From Bog-756 sp963699055 (GTDB lineage Bacteria; Actinomycetota; Acidimicrobiia; Acidimicrobiales; RAAP-2), in NCBI GenBank assembly GCA_963699055.1, contig CAVOTA010000001.1, positions 186,001 through 250,000 of the forward strand: a stretch of DNA of 64,000 nt, written 5' to 3'. This document shows, piece after piece, positions 24,477 through 34,189 of the stretch. Below the pieces are notes generated by a model, which searched no databases, was not told the DNA's origin, and saw only the letters and a program-made list of their open reading frames with translations. The position numbers were made by a program, and so were the translations under genes. How positions within the stretch are numbered: position 1 is the stretch's first letter; each line of letters opens with the position of its first letter.

Positions 24477-24677
24477 GGCCGGCAGGGGGCCATTCGACTT
24501 CTGGTCACCCATCGCGGTGACGCAACCACGGATCGTGTGGAATCGGTTGCAGTGTGGGTCGAGGGGCCGAGGCGCGTTGCCAGGTGCACGGGCGGGTGTG
24601 CATGATGGATGCAGTGGGTTCGGCGGGGTGACCGCCGTGACGAGGGGTCGGGGTCCGGCTCCCGAGATGAGGACACG

Positions 24678-24992
24678 ATGACCAAGCTGACATGGACACG
24701 ACGGATGTGCATCGCATCGGGTATCGCCATCGCATCGCTGTGCGCGACGCCCGCCGTGGCCGGCGCCGCCACCACCACCTGCTACACGGGTTGCACTCCA
24801 CCCACGGTCAGCGCCTCCACGGTCGTCCCGCCCGCTCCGCCGTCGGTCGACGGGGTCAGCACCGCCGCCTCGGTCAACGGGTCGTCGTCGCTGCCCTTCA
24901 CCGGAGCCGACATCGGTGAGCTCGCCGTCGTCGGTGCCGGCGCCATCGTGGTCGGCGGGGTCCTGGCCCGCCGCCGCCGCTCGGCCTCCTGA
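24678..24992 (+). CDS. Small LPFTG cell-wall-anchored surface protein
   Basis: A 104-residue exported protein. It has a signal peptide (MTKLTWTRRMCIASGIAIAS, cleaved near AVAGAA), a 45-residue Thr/Ser/Pro/Val region with a CYTGC pair, then the sorting signal LPFTG (residues about 73-77), a hydrophobic helix (ELAVVGAGAIVVGGVLA) and a positive tail RRRRSAS. This is the standard sortase substrate layout. A sortase gene lies 107 bases downstream on the opposite strand. The Shine-Dalgarno-like GAGGA stands before the ATG. Confidence 0.85.
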   Translation: MTKLTWTRRMCIASGIAIASLCATPAVAGAATTTCYTGCTPPTVSASTVVPPAPPSVDGVSTAASVNGSSSLPFTGADIGELAVVGAGAIVVGGVLARRRRSAS

Positions 24993-25098
24993 CCGCAGCC
25001 GGTCGACCACGGGCAACCGACCCGGGCACTGCCCGCCCCCGCCCTCGGGCCGGGGCCGGGGCGCGCCTCGTCCGGTGGCCGCAGGCCCGGACGACCGC

Positions 25099-26013
25099 TC
25101 AGTAGCTGGCGGGCAGCAGCGGGGCGAGTGCGCCGAAGAAGACGAACACGATGCCCAGCCAGGCGACGAGCCCGACCACCAGCACGGCCACCCGTCGCCC
25201 GCCCCGGGTGCGCAGTGCCAGGACCCAGATCCCCGTGATCATGGCGGCCACGAGGATGCCCCAGAGGATCGCCTGCCACCAGTGCCGCTGCACCGCCGCC
25301 GGGACTGCGCCCGCCGAGGTCCCGTGGTCCGACGACGTGGTGGCGGGGCGCGCCGGCCTGGCCGGTGCGGTCGTGAGCACGTCGGCCACCAGGTCGGCCT
25401 TGACCACCAGCCGCTGGCTGGCGCTGTAGCGGGGGTTGCAGGTGGTCAGCGTGAGGGTCGGCGTCGTGGTGGGCGCCACCACGGCCACGTCGGTGGGCGC
25501 CACGGCCTGGCTGCCCGTCACCTGGTACACGAACCATCCCTGGGCCGTCAGGATGTCGACGCGGTCCCCGGGATCGAGTTCGTTGAGGTTGTAGAAGGGA
25601 TGCAGATAGGTCGTCCGGTGACCGGCGATGGCGACGTTGCCGGCCTCGCCCGGTAGCGGGGTCCCGGGGTAGTGCCCGGGACCGGCCCGCAGCTGGTCGG
25701 CGTCGGTGCCTTCGACGATGACCATCGACAGCGAGATCTTCGGGATGGACAGGATGCCCACCGGGTTGCCCACTGCGGGAGCCGCCACGGTGGGGGCGAC
25801 GACCGGTGGCGCCGTCGGCGTGCGTGGCGGGGTGACCTTCGCACTGCGGTGGTGGAGGCGCTGGGTGGCCACGAACTGCTGGCGGAGGTCGGACTGTGCC
25901 CGGGCGGTGATCAGCCCGGTACCCCACAACAGGTAGGGGATGAAGAGGAGGACGAGTACGCCGGCGACGAGGATGACGCGCCCGACGCCCACGCGGATTG
26001 CCGAGAACGACAC
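25099..26013 (-). CDS. Sortase (class E-like transpeptidase)
   Basis: Cuts sorting signals between Thr and Gly and joins the protein to the cell wall. The 304-residue protein has an N-terminal membrane anchor (residues about 12-31), a Pro/Thr linker, and the sortase beta-barrel. His132 lies in AIAGHRTTYLHPF, Cys192 in TLTLTTCNPRYSASQR, and Arg201 follows. Unusually long for a sortase, it carries about two further helices at the C-terminus (WWQAILWGILVAAMITGIWV and VAVLVVGLVAWLGIVFVFF). It faces the LPFTG protein gene, its probable substrate, and is divergent from the DUF4012 gene. Confidence 0.92.
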   Translation of the reverse strand: MSFSAIRVGVGRVILVAGVLVLLFIPYLLWGTGLITARAQSDLRQQFVATQRLHHRSAKVTPPRTPTAPPVVAPTVAAPAVGNPVGILSIPKISLSMVIVEGTDADQLRAGPGHYPGTPLPGEAGNVAIAGHRTTYLHPFYNLNELDPGDRVDILTAQGWFVYQVTGSQAVAPTDVAVVAPTTTPTLTLTTCNPRYSASQRLVVKADLVADVLTTAPARPARPATTSSDHGTSAGAVPAAVQRHWWQAILWGILVAAMITGIWVLALRTRGGRRVAVLVVGLVAWLGIVFVFFGALAPLLPASY

Positions 26014-26162
26014 AGGACGATGCTACCGGCCACGAACCGGTGCGCCGTGGCGCGCCACCGTGTCCGGAGTCGCCTCCGGTACGATCGTGCCGGCCCGACC
26101 GTTGCGCCCGTGGGCCCTGCACCGGCCGTGCACGCGGCGCCCCTGGAGCATCGAGTGACAGC

Positions 26163-27908
26163 GTGAGCGAAGCAGTGCCCAAGCGGCGGACCCGGTGGTT
26201 GGTGGGTGCCGTGGTCCTCCTGCTCGTCGGAGCGTGGGCGGCGTACGTGGCCGTGGGGGCGTGGACGGCGTACCGCCACGACGAGCGGGGCATGGCCGAG
26301 TTGACCGCCGTCCGGGACCATCTCGACCCGTCCACGGTGACGGCCGACGCCACCGAGCGGTCGTTGCGCTCCGCCGCGGCCGAGTTCGCATCCGCCCATG
26401 CGGACATCAGCGGGCCGTTCATGGCCCCGGCGACGTGGATCCCCGTGCTCGGCCGCCAGCTCCGGTCGGCGCAGTCGTTGAGCGTCGCCGCCGAGCAGGT
26501 GTCGTCCATCGGTGCCACCTTCCTCGACCAGGTCCACGGCGTGCTCGACCGGCCGCACGGGGCGGGACCGCAGCGGGTGCAGTCGCTGCGCCACCTGTCG
26601 GTGCTGTCGCTCGCCACGGCCCACAGGCTGGATGCCATCGACACCGGGCCGGGCGAGGCGCTGATCGGCCCGCTGGCCCGCAAGCACGACCAGTTCGTGG
26701 CCCAGCTCGACGACGTCCGTTCCCGCCTGACCAAGGCAGCCGGCGTGTCCGCCGTCGTGGCCACCATCCTCCAGGGACCCCAGACCTACCTGGTGCTGGC
26801 GGGGAACAACGCCGAGATGCGGGCCGGCTCCGGTGCGTTCCTCGAGGTGGGCACGGCCGACACCTCGGACGGCACCATCCACCTGGGCCAGTTCGCCCAG
26901 AGCGGGCCCCTGGCCCTGGCCCCCGGACAGGTCACCGTCACCGGGGACCTGGAGCGGAACTGGGGCTGGCTGGAGCCCGGCGTCGACTGGCGCAACCTCG
27001 GACTCACGCCGCAGTTCGACGTCACCGCGCCGCTGGCGGCGCGGATGTGGGCCGCCCGCACGGGCCAACAGGTCGACGGGGTCCTGGCCATCGACATCGT
27101 CGGCCTGCGGCAGATCCTGTCCGCCACGGGCCCGGTCACCTCCGGCGGGGTGACCGTGTCGGCCGACACGGTCGAGCAGTACCTCATGCACGACCAGTAC
27201 GCGGGGCTGACCGACGACTCGGCGGGCAATTCGACGCGGGCGGACGCGCTCGGCGGCATTGCCGACGCGGTCCTGCGCCAGCTGCAGGGCCAGACGACCG
27301 ACCTGCGCACACTGGCGTCCGCCGTCGCCGGCGCCGTGGCGGGGCGGCACCTGATGGTGTGGTCGTCGGACCCGGTGGCCCAGTCGGCCTGGGAGGCGAG
27401 TGGCGCCAGCGGCAGCCTGACCGCCAGCTCGCTGGCCGTGACGGTGATCAGCCAGGGGGGCAACAAGCTGGACCAGTTCCTCCCGGTGTCGGTCGACCTC
27501 ACCACCCGGCCCGTCGGGGGACGGACCACCGTCACGCTGACCACGACGCTGGCCAACCGGACGCCGGACGGCGAGTCGCAGTTCATCGCCGGGCCGTTCC
27601 CCGGACTGCCCCTCGTCTACGGGGACTACTCGGGCGTCGTGGCCGACAACCTGCCCGCCGGTGCGCGCCAGGTCGCCATGACGGGGGCCGGGGCCCTGTC
27701 CGCCCTGGGGGCCGAGGGACCGACGGTGCTGGTGGCCGCGCCGATCGTGATCCACCAGGGCGAGACGGCGAAGGTGGTGACGGCGTTCCGCCTGCCCGGC
27801 ACCCACGGCTCGATGACCCTGGTGCCGTCCGCCCGGGTGCCGGCCGAACAGTGGACGTTCCAGGGCCGACACGTCACCGACGACCGGCCGGTCACGTTCT
27901 CCTGGTGA
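26163..27908 (+). CDS. DUF4012 membrane-anchored extracytoplasmic protein
   Basis: A 581-residue protein from the GTG at 26163. It has a basic start and one membrane helix (RWLVGAVVLLLVGAWAAYVA), then a large outer domain with DUF4012 features: YLVLAGNNAEMRAGSGAFLEVG, ERNWGWLEPGVDWRNLGLTPQFDVTAPLAARM, and DGVLAIDIVGLRQILSATGPV. This family is found in actinobacterial and Chloroflexi surface-polysaccharide loci and resembles LytR-CpsA-Psr neighbours in context, but its biochemical role is not established. Its position heads the rightward part of the exopolysaccharide region. Confidence 0.85.
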   Translation: MSEAVPKRRTRWLVGAVVLLLVGAWAAYVAVGAWTAYRHDERGMAELTAVRDHLDPSTVTADATERSLRSAAAEFASAHADISGPFMAPATWIPVLGRQLRSAQSLSVAAEQVSSIGATFLDQVHGVLDRPHGAGPQRVQSLRHLSVLSLATAHRLDAIDTGPGEALIGPLARKHDQFVAQLDDVRSRLTKAAGVSAVVATILQGPQTYLVLAGNNAEMRAGSGAFLEVGTADTSDGTIHLGQFAQSGPLALAPGQVTVTGDLERNWGWLEPGVDWRNLGLTPQFDVTAPLAARMWAARTGQQVDGVLAIDIVGLRQILSATGPVTSGGVTVSADTVEQYLMHDQYAGLTDDSAGNSTRADALGGIADAVLRQLQGQTTDLRTLASAVAGAVAGRHLMVWSSDPVAQSAWEASGASGSLTASSLAVTVISQGGNKLDQFLPVSVDLTTRPVGGRTTVTLTTTLANRTPDGESQFIAGPFPGLPLVYGDYSGVVADNLPAGARQVAMTGAGALSALGAEGPTVLVAAPIVIHQGETAKVVTAFRLPGTHGSMTLVPSARVPAEQWTFQGRHVTDDRPVTFSW

Positions 27909-27974
27909 GCTCCGGCGTCGGGTGCCCGCCCCGCGTTCCCCGTCCGGGCGGGGGGCTCCCGGTAGGGTACGGCG

Positions 27975-28610
27975 ATGACCTCGGAGCCGACCCGGGCGGG
28001 GGAGCCCGCGCCCGCCCCGTCCGCCGACGGCATGCCGGGCGCCGACTTCGGTGCCGTGGACCGGCTGCGCGGCGCCGTCCGGCGCCGGTTCGGCCTGGCC
28101 GTCACCCGGCTGGTGCACCCGAGGGTCACCTTCGGCTCCCGGTGCGACGTCCGCTCGGGCGCCCGCTTCGCCGTCGCCCGCGGTGCCGATGTCCGGTTCG
28201 GGGACGGGTGCGTACTGGACCACGGGTTCACGCTGGAGAGTTCGGGCCGGCTGGTCGTGGGTGACCGGACGGTCTTCGGTCACCACTGCACCGTGGCGTC
28301 GGACGCCAGCGTGGTCATCGGCGCGCACTGCCTGTTCGGCGAGTTCACGTCCATCCGCGACCACGACCACGCCTTCGACGGGTCGTCGACCGCCATCCTC
28401 GACCAGGGCCGGACCACCGCCCCGGTCACGATCGGCGACGACGTGTGGGTGGGGGCGAAGGCGACGATCACCCGGGGGGTCGCGATCGGGTCCGGGACGG
28501 TCGTCGGCGCCCATGCCGTGGTGACCCACGACCTGCCACCGGGATGCGTCGCCGTGGGTGTACCCGCCCGCGTGGTGCGCATGCGCGACGGGAGTCCGCC
28601 CCCGGCCTGA
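27975..28610 (+). CDS. Left-handed beta-helix acyltransferase
   Basis: A 211-residue protein with hexapeptide repeats: GSRCDVRSGARFAVARGADV, then VVGDRTVFGHHCTVASDASVVIGAHC, and the C-terminal IGDDVWVGAKATITRGVAIGSGTVVGAHAVVT with VGVPARVVR. The FGEFTSIRDHDHAFD segment carries the histidines typical of WbbJ/maltose-acetyltransferase-like enzymes. It probably O-acetylates a sugar of the exopolysaccharide. A TAGGGT -10-like box ends six bases before the ATG, so the mRNA may be leaderless. Confidence 0.88.
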   Translation: MTSEPTRAGEPAPAPSADGMPGADFGAVDRLRGAVRRRFGLAVTRLVHPRVTFGSRCDVRSGARFAVARGADVRFGDGCVLDHGFTLESSGRLVVGDRTVFGHHCTVASDASVVIGAHCLFGEFTSIRDHDHAFDGSSTAILDQGRTTAPVTIGDDVWVGAKATITRGVAIGSGTVVGAHAVVTHDLPPGCVAVGVPARVVRMRDGSPPPA

Positions 28611-28645
28611 GCCCCTGCCTACGTGGGGACGGAGGTGGCCGGCCG

Positions 28646-31600
28646 TCAGGAGATGGCGACGGTGGGGCTCGTCAGGTGGAGCCCACCCGCCGAGCCGTAG
28701 TAGTGGGCGTCGCCGAAGGCGAAGATGCCGCCGTCCTGGGACACCAGCCAGTAACCCTGGGCGGTGGGGCTCGCCTGCATGCCGGTGATGACGGCGTTGA
28801 TGTGCTGGCCACCGGTGGAACCGAAGAACGACGTGTCGCCGAAGGCGAAGATGCCGCCGTCGGAGGCGACCATCCAGTAACCGCCGCCGTCGGGCGCGGC
28901 GGCCATGCCGACGATCGGCTTGTTGAGGGCGAGGGAGCCGGTCGAGCCGTAGAAGCCGGCGTCGCCGAAGGCGAAGATGCCGCCGTCGGAGGCGACCAGC
29001 CAGTAGCCCCCACCGTCCGGCGTGGCGGCCATGCCGACGATCGGCTTGTTGAGGGCGAGGGAGCCGGTCGAGCCGTAGAAGCCGGCGTCGCCGAAGGCGA
29101 AGATGCCGCCGTCGGAGGCGACCAGCCAGTAGCCCCCACCGTCCGGCGTGGCGGCCATGCCGACGATCGACTTGTTGAGGGCGAGGGAGCCGGTCGAACC
29201 GTAGAACCCGGCGTCGCCGAAGGCGAAGATGCCGCCGTCGGAGGCGACCATCCAGTAACCGCCGCGGTCAGGGGTCGAGGTCATGTCGACGATGGGACGG
29301 CTGAGGGTGAGTCCGGCCGCCGACCCCAGCTGAGCGGCGTCCCCGAAGGTGTAGAGCCCGCCGTTCTGCGTGGTGAGCCAGTACCCGTTGAGCCGGGCGG
29401 ACGTCGACCGGGTCCGGCCGCGGCCGCCGCCGCCCTGCGTGCCCACCTGGTGTACCGGCGGCGTCGGGGCGGGTGGCGGGTCGGTGGTCGTGGTGGTGGT
29501 CGGGTCGGTGGTCGTCGTCGTGGTGGGTGGGGTCGGTCGTCGTGGTGGTCGGGTCGGTGGTCGTCGTCGGGTGGTGGGTCGGTCGTCGTGGTGGTGGTCG
29601 GGTCGGTCGTCGTGGTGGTGGTCGGGTCGGTGGTCGTCGTCGTGGTCGTCGTCGTCGTCGTGCCGGTGCCCGTGCCGTCGCCGGAGCTCCCGCCGAGGAG
29701 GGGTGGCAGGCCGGCGCCCGCCACGACCGAGGGACCGCCCGAGCCGGCGTATGCCTCCACCGTGTGGACGAAGGCGCCCGCTCCCTGCGTCGACGGCCAC
29801 CACGGTGGGATGCCTCCGCCGTAGTACCCGCCGTAGTCGATCTCGGTGACGGAGAGGCGCAGTGCCGTCGCCACGACCGGGTCGAAGGCAAAGAGTTCCT
29901 CGTGGTCCCGGTACTGCCCGGTCTCGGTGGCGAGGGTGACCCAACCGGCACCCGGTTCATCGGCGGCCAGGGTGTAGTCGCGCAGGCCCGGGGCCGTCGA
30001 ACCCACCGACTGGGTGTCGACGATGACCCGGTCGAGGGTCGAGGGACCGGCGAGTGAGACGGTCAGCGACGGGGTCGTGTCGCCCGTGGCCGACGTCCAA
30101 CCGAGCCCGTATCCCGTGGGCAGCCCGTGGATGGCGGCCGAGGCGGTGCCGCTCGAGGCCGACGCCGTGGCGCCTGCGGACGACGAGGCCAGGTTGGTGC
30201 CGAACGCCTCGGTGGGACCGACCGCCAGGGTGTCGTCGGAGGGATAGGTCACGAAGGCGACCTGGTCGGACAGGGGGAGCCCGTAGGCGGTGCCCGACGC
30301 CGCCTGGGTGGTCGTCGTGTCGCCGTACTCGGTGGTGACGGTGATCGGATCGGTTCCGCCCGTCGGGCTGGTCAGGGTGACCGACGCGGTCACCGGGAGC
30401 CCGTCCGTCCACAGCGCCGACACCGTGGTCGAGCCGCCGGACGTCGGTCCGAAGTCGGCCCGGTACCCCTGGGGGATGCCCAGTGCCGGCATGTCCACGT
30501 ACGGCCGTCCTGACAGCACCTGGCTCGTGGTCATGGTGGCCAGGGCCGCCGGCTTGACGTAGTCCACGGTCTGGTCCGCCTGGACCAACGAGAACGACAC
30601 GCCGTTGTTCCCCCAGCTCCCCTCGTCGTAGAAGTAGTTCTCGACGGGGATGCCGAGCGCTCGCTCCCAGATCAGCGACCGGGCGACGTCGTTCGCCTGT
30701 CCCAGGAAGTTGTAGTCGCCGTCGCTCCACCAGCCCACTTCGGTGAACCACAGGGGTGTCCCGCCGAGCATCGCCTGGAGCTGGCGGACCTGGGCGGGCA
30801 TGCCGTCCTCCTCGAAGGAGTCGTTCGAGCCGGTGTACGGGTGGATGGCGGCCACGTCCATGTCCGACAGGCCACCGGCCCCGATGAGCTGCTTCCACCA
30901 GCCCACGTCGGGCTCGAGGGTCGACCCGCCGATCACCGTGGAGGCCGTGCCGGGGAGTACCGACTTCACGGCGGCGTAGAACGGGGCCAGCACCTTGGCG
31001 ACGTAGGTGGCGCCGTTCGGCCAGCCGGTGTTGTTGGACTCGTTCCACGGCTCCCAGTCGGTGACCGGTGCGCAGTCACCGCAGCCCGCCGGGACCACGG
31101 CGTAGTGGGCGACCAGTGCGGCGACGTCGGACTGCCACAGTCCCGCGCCGACGAGGGCCGTGGGCACCGGTTCGCCGCCACTGGCCTGGATCCAGTAGGT
31201 GAGGTGGTCCTCGCCGGCCAGGTACGCGGCCTGGTAGGGGTCGGTGCCCGCGGCGGCGAAGGTGAGGGCCGTCGGCCCGCAGGTGGCGGCGGTGGGGGAC
31301 GACGGGCTGCAGGACGGCAGCAGCGCCGCCCAGTCGACCACCGAACCGGACCGCAGCGAGTCCAGTCCCAGCTGGGCGTTGAGGGCGACGCCACGCGGGT
31401 CGGTCGGACCGCCGGAGCCCGTGCCGGCGGGGAGCGTGGCGAAGTCGAGTCCGTCACCGGTGGCGCCGACGGAGTACGGCAGGCAGGTGGTGCCCAGGGT
31501 GGACGGCGGCGACGTCGAGGTGTCCACCAGGCTGGCCTGGACCTCGTAGGGACCCGGTGCCGTGTCGGTGGTCGGGACGGCGAGCGGGACCGATGCCAGC

Positions 31601-32907
31601 CCGGCGGCCGTGGTGGGGAGCGGGACCACCGTGGGCGTGGGCACGGTCTCGGCGGTCATCGAGTCCGAGTCCTCGACCGAGTACGACAGCTCGAGGTGCG
31701 CGGCGAGCGACGCCCACCACGGATCGAAGGTGGCGTCGACGGTCGGGGTCGTGCCCGGGGCGAAGTAGTTGCCGGTGGCCGGCGTGGAGAGCCCGGCGCC
31801 CCAGCCGAGGCTGTCGGTCGGTGCCTGCACCGACGACAGATACGCCTGCAACGAGGCCAGCGGGAACGAGGAGATGGCGTCGGCCGCCCCGTCGAAGGGC
31901 GGGCCGCTCTGGTAGAAGAAGGTCGAACCGACCAGGGCGAGGTCCCAACCCCCGAAGTCGAGGGCGCTGCCGAGCGTGGTGGTGCCCTGGAGGATCCCGT
32001 CGGGGGAGGTGGCCTCCACCGTGTGGAGTGGGTCCGCCGTGTAGATGGTCCCGTCGGGTCCCTGGACGGCCTGGGCCGGGTAGTAGAACTGCGTGCCCGA
32101 TCCGGTGTGCTGGTCGTTCCCCTCGATGTGGGGTGCACCGAAGGTGGCGAGCACGGTACCGGTGGGGCTGACGGTCTCGACGTAGCCGTTCGCCGAGTAG
32201 AGGAGGTCACCGTCGGTCTCGTGGGACACGAAGCCGTCGACGCCGACCACCAGTGGGAAGGTCCCGGTGGGGGCCCCGGTGACCGGGTCGAGGACGAGGC
32301 TCGACGATCCGTCCTGGACGATGCTGACGGCCACGGCCGCCGACGTACCCGAACCCACGGCGAAGATACCGGTCGGATTGCCGCCCTGGGGGTCCACCGA
32401 CCAGAGCAGCGTGCCGCCGGGCGAGAACTTGTCGACGGCGGTGCCGTAGTACGAGGCGAGGTAGATGTCCCCGGAGGGGTCGATCACCGGCTGCGACACC
32501 TCGGCGGCGCTGCCGGTGAACCCGGCCGGCAGGTTGAACGACGACACCGGTGTGCCGCCCAGGGTGAAGGTGGCCAGCCGGGTCCCCGTGTCGACGTACA
32601 GGTCCGTGGCCGACGCGGCAAAGCCGACCACCCCGCCGGACGGTGTCACCACGGTGGAGGTCGGGTCGGGGGGGACCGGGCTCGCCGGCCCGAGTGAGCT
32701 CGCCGGAGTCGTCGTGGTGCACACCGGGCTGATGTCCGAGGCCGTCGGGGCCGCTGGACTGCCGGGGATCTGGGGGACGGGGCCCGCCGCGTGGGCCGGG
32801 CCGCCGAGCGCCGCGCCGACCGTGAGGGCCGTGACCAGGGCGACGACCCCGAGTGCGCCGATCCTTGCGATCCCGCTCCTCCTGGGGTCGGTCCCTGCCC
32901 GGTCCAT
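28646..32907 (-). CDS. Giant secreted glycoside-hydrolase-like protein, frameshifted in a Thr/Asp/Pro linker
   Basis: Reconstructed as one gene of about 1420 codons. The N-terminal part starts at ATG 32907 (or 32952) with a signal peptide (IGALGVVALVTALTVGAALG). It has a beta-propeller-like region (QPVIDPSGDIYLASYYGTAV), a TIM-barrel hydrolase-like region with WEPWNESNN (putative acid/base Glu) and PLWFTEVGWWS (putative nucleophile), and a discoidin-like segment (TLDRVIVDTQSV). It then enters TTTTTTDP repeats. From there the frame is lost twice, each time by one base (near 29570 and 29528), and coding resumes in the frame ending at 28646 with about six 42-residue repeats (GYWLVASDGGIFAFGDAGFY). 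As read, translation stops at 29281. Sequencing error in the repeats and true slippage are both possible. Confidence 0.8.
28652..29407 (-). repeat. Six 126-bp tandem repeats encoding 42-residue units
   Basis: Phase markers recur exactly every 126 bases (28778, 28904, 29030, 29156, 29282). The middle units are almost identical in DNA and encode IVGMAATPDGGGYWLVASDG followed by GIFAFGDAGFYGSTGSLALN; the outer units are diverged. Near-identity points to recent duplication or gene conversion. Confidence 0.92.
29464..29665 (-). repeat. Short imperfect repeats encoding the TTTTTTDP linker
   Basis: Units of about 24 bases made of ACC/ACG, GAC and CCG codons. The same TTTTTTDP pattern appears in three successive reading frames along the stretch, showing two single-base shifts relative to an intact linker. 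Such tracts are prone to polymerase slippage and to assembly error. Confidence 0.85.
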
Positions 32908-33043
32908 ACCGTCAGATCGGCCCACCCCGGGCGCACTTGAGATCAAACGCACAAAAGGTCACCAGATCACTACTGTGCGTGGTAATTGCAGGCCAGGAAG
33001 GGCATGGGAACCGACCGCCGGCCCCTCCTGGTACGGTGCCCGC

Positions 33044-34189
33044 GTGTCGACTTCCGGCGAGCACGCCACGTCTCGCGCGGGGCCGCGCGGGCTCCGGGTG
33101 CTGCGGATCTCCCACAGCAGTGTCGTCACCTCGTGGCGCGAGCGTGAGCGGGTGCTGCGCCGGCGCGGCATCGACCTCACCCTCGTCACGTCGGTCCGTT
33201 GGGAGGAGGGAGGCTCACTCGTACCCTTCACCCGCGACGGCGACGGATTCGCCGTCCCCGTCCGCACCTTCGGGCGCCATCCCAACCTGTTCCTCTTCGA
33301 CCCCCGACCCCTGTGGCGACTCCTGGGCGACGGGACCTGGGACCTCGTCGACATGCACGAGGAGCCGTTCGGCCTGGCGGTGGCCGAGGTCCTGGTGCTG
33401 CGGCGGCTGCGGTGCCGGCGCACCCCTTACCTGGTGTGCTCGGCGCAGAACGTCGAGAAGCGGTACTCGCCGCCGTTCCGATGGATCGAGCGCTGGTCGC
33501 TGCGCCACGCCGCGGGCGCCTATACCTGCAACACCGAGGCGGGCGAGATCCTCCGACGCAAGGGACTCACCGGCGAGCTCGAACTGCTCCCGCTGGGGGT
33601 GGACGTGGCCCGGTTCGAAGCGGTGGACCGCGCACCGCCCACCGGCCGGCTGCGGGTCGGGTTCGTGGGTCGGCTGATCCCCCACAAGGGGGTCGACGTG
33701 CTGCTGCAGGCCGCCGCCCTCGACGACCGGCTGGACCTCGAGGTCTACGGTGCCGGACCCGAGGCCGCGGCACTGCAGGACCGCGCCGCCGCGCTCGGCG
33801 TCGCCGACCGGGTGGCGTTCCACGGGCACGTGGAGGAGTCGGCCCTACCCGACGTCTACCGCACCTTCGACGTCCTGGCCGTGCCGTCGGTCCCGGTCGT
33901 CGGATGGCTCGAGCAGTTCGGGAGGGTCGTGGTCGAGGCCCAGGCCGCCGGGGTGCCGACGGTGGCCAGCGCCAGCGGCGCGCTGCCGGACGTGGTCGGC
34001 GACGCCGGACTGCTGGTTCCTCCCAACAGCCCCGTCGCCCTGCGCGACGCCCTGGTCCGGCTGCTCGACGAGCCGGGCCTGTGGGAGCGCCTGCGCGAGA
34101 CCGGATCAGCGACCGTCGACCGCTACTCGTGGGCGGGGGTGGCCGAGCTGCAGCAGTCCCTGTACGAACGGGTCACGACGGCGGGCTGA
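33044..34189 (+). CDS. Glycosyltransferase, GT4 family
   Basis: A 381-residue GT-B enzyme. The N-terminal domain starts LRVLRISHSSVVTSWRERER. The C-terminal nucleotide-sugar domain has VGFVGRLIPHKGVDVLLQA, VYGAGPEAAAL, VAFHGHVEESALPDVYRTFDVLAVPS and the GRVVVEAQAAGVPTVAS E-x7-E region. It probably adds a sugar to the lipid-linked exopolysaccharide unit at the inner face of the membrane. The GTG at 33044 follows a TACGGT -10-like box by six bases. The gene is divergent from the giant secreted protein and its end overlaps the convergent gene by 17 bp. Confidence 0.9.
   Translation: MSTSGEHATSRAGPRGLRVLRISHSSVVTSWRERERVLRRRGIDLTLVTSVRWEEGGSLVPFTRDGDGFAVPVRTFGRHPNLFLFDPRPLWRLLGDGTWDLVDMHEEPFGLAVAEVLVLRRLRCRRTPYLVCSAQNVEKRYSPPFRWIERWSLRHAAGAYTCNTEAGEILRRKGLTGELELLPLGVDVARFEAVDRAPPTGRLRVGFVGRLIPHKGVDVLLQAAALDDRLDLEVYGAGPEAAALQDRAAALGVADRVAFHGHVEESALPDVYRTFDVLAVPSVPVVGWLEQFGRVVVEAQAAGVPTVASASGALPDVVGDAGLLVPPNSPVALRDALVRLLDEPGLWERLRETGSATVDRYSWAGVAELQQSLYERVTTAG

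Noticed and set aside
24504..24521. GTCACC/GGTGAC hairpin as a terminator after the 24174 gene
   Set aside because: Only six base pairs and no T-run; too weak to call, though it might be an operator.
25911..28529. Minus-strand open frame opposite the DUF4012 and acyltransferase genes
   Set aside because: No start signal or domain; both plus-strand genes have strong family motifs.
28652..29407. Possible CRISPR array
   Set aside because: The 126-bp repeats are contiguous without unique spacers and encode a regular 42-residue protein repeat.
29370..30057. Plus-strand open frames rich in Val, Trp, Ser and Arg
   Set aside because: They are the complement of the Thr/Asp/Pro linker repeats and carry no domain.
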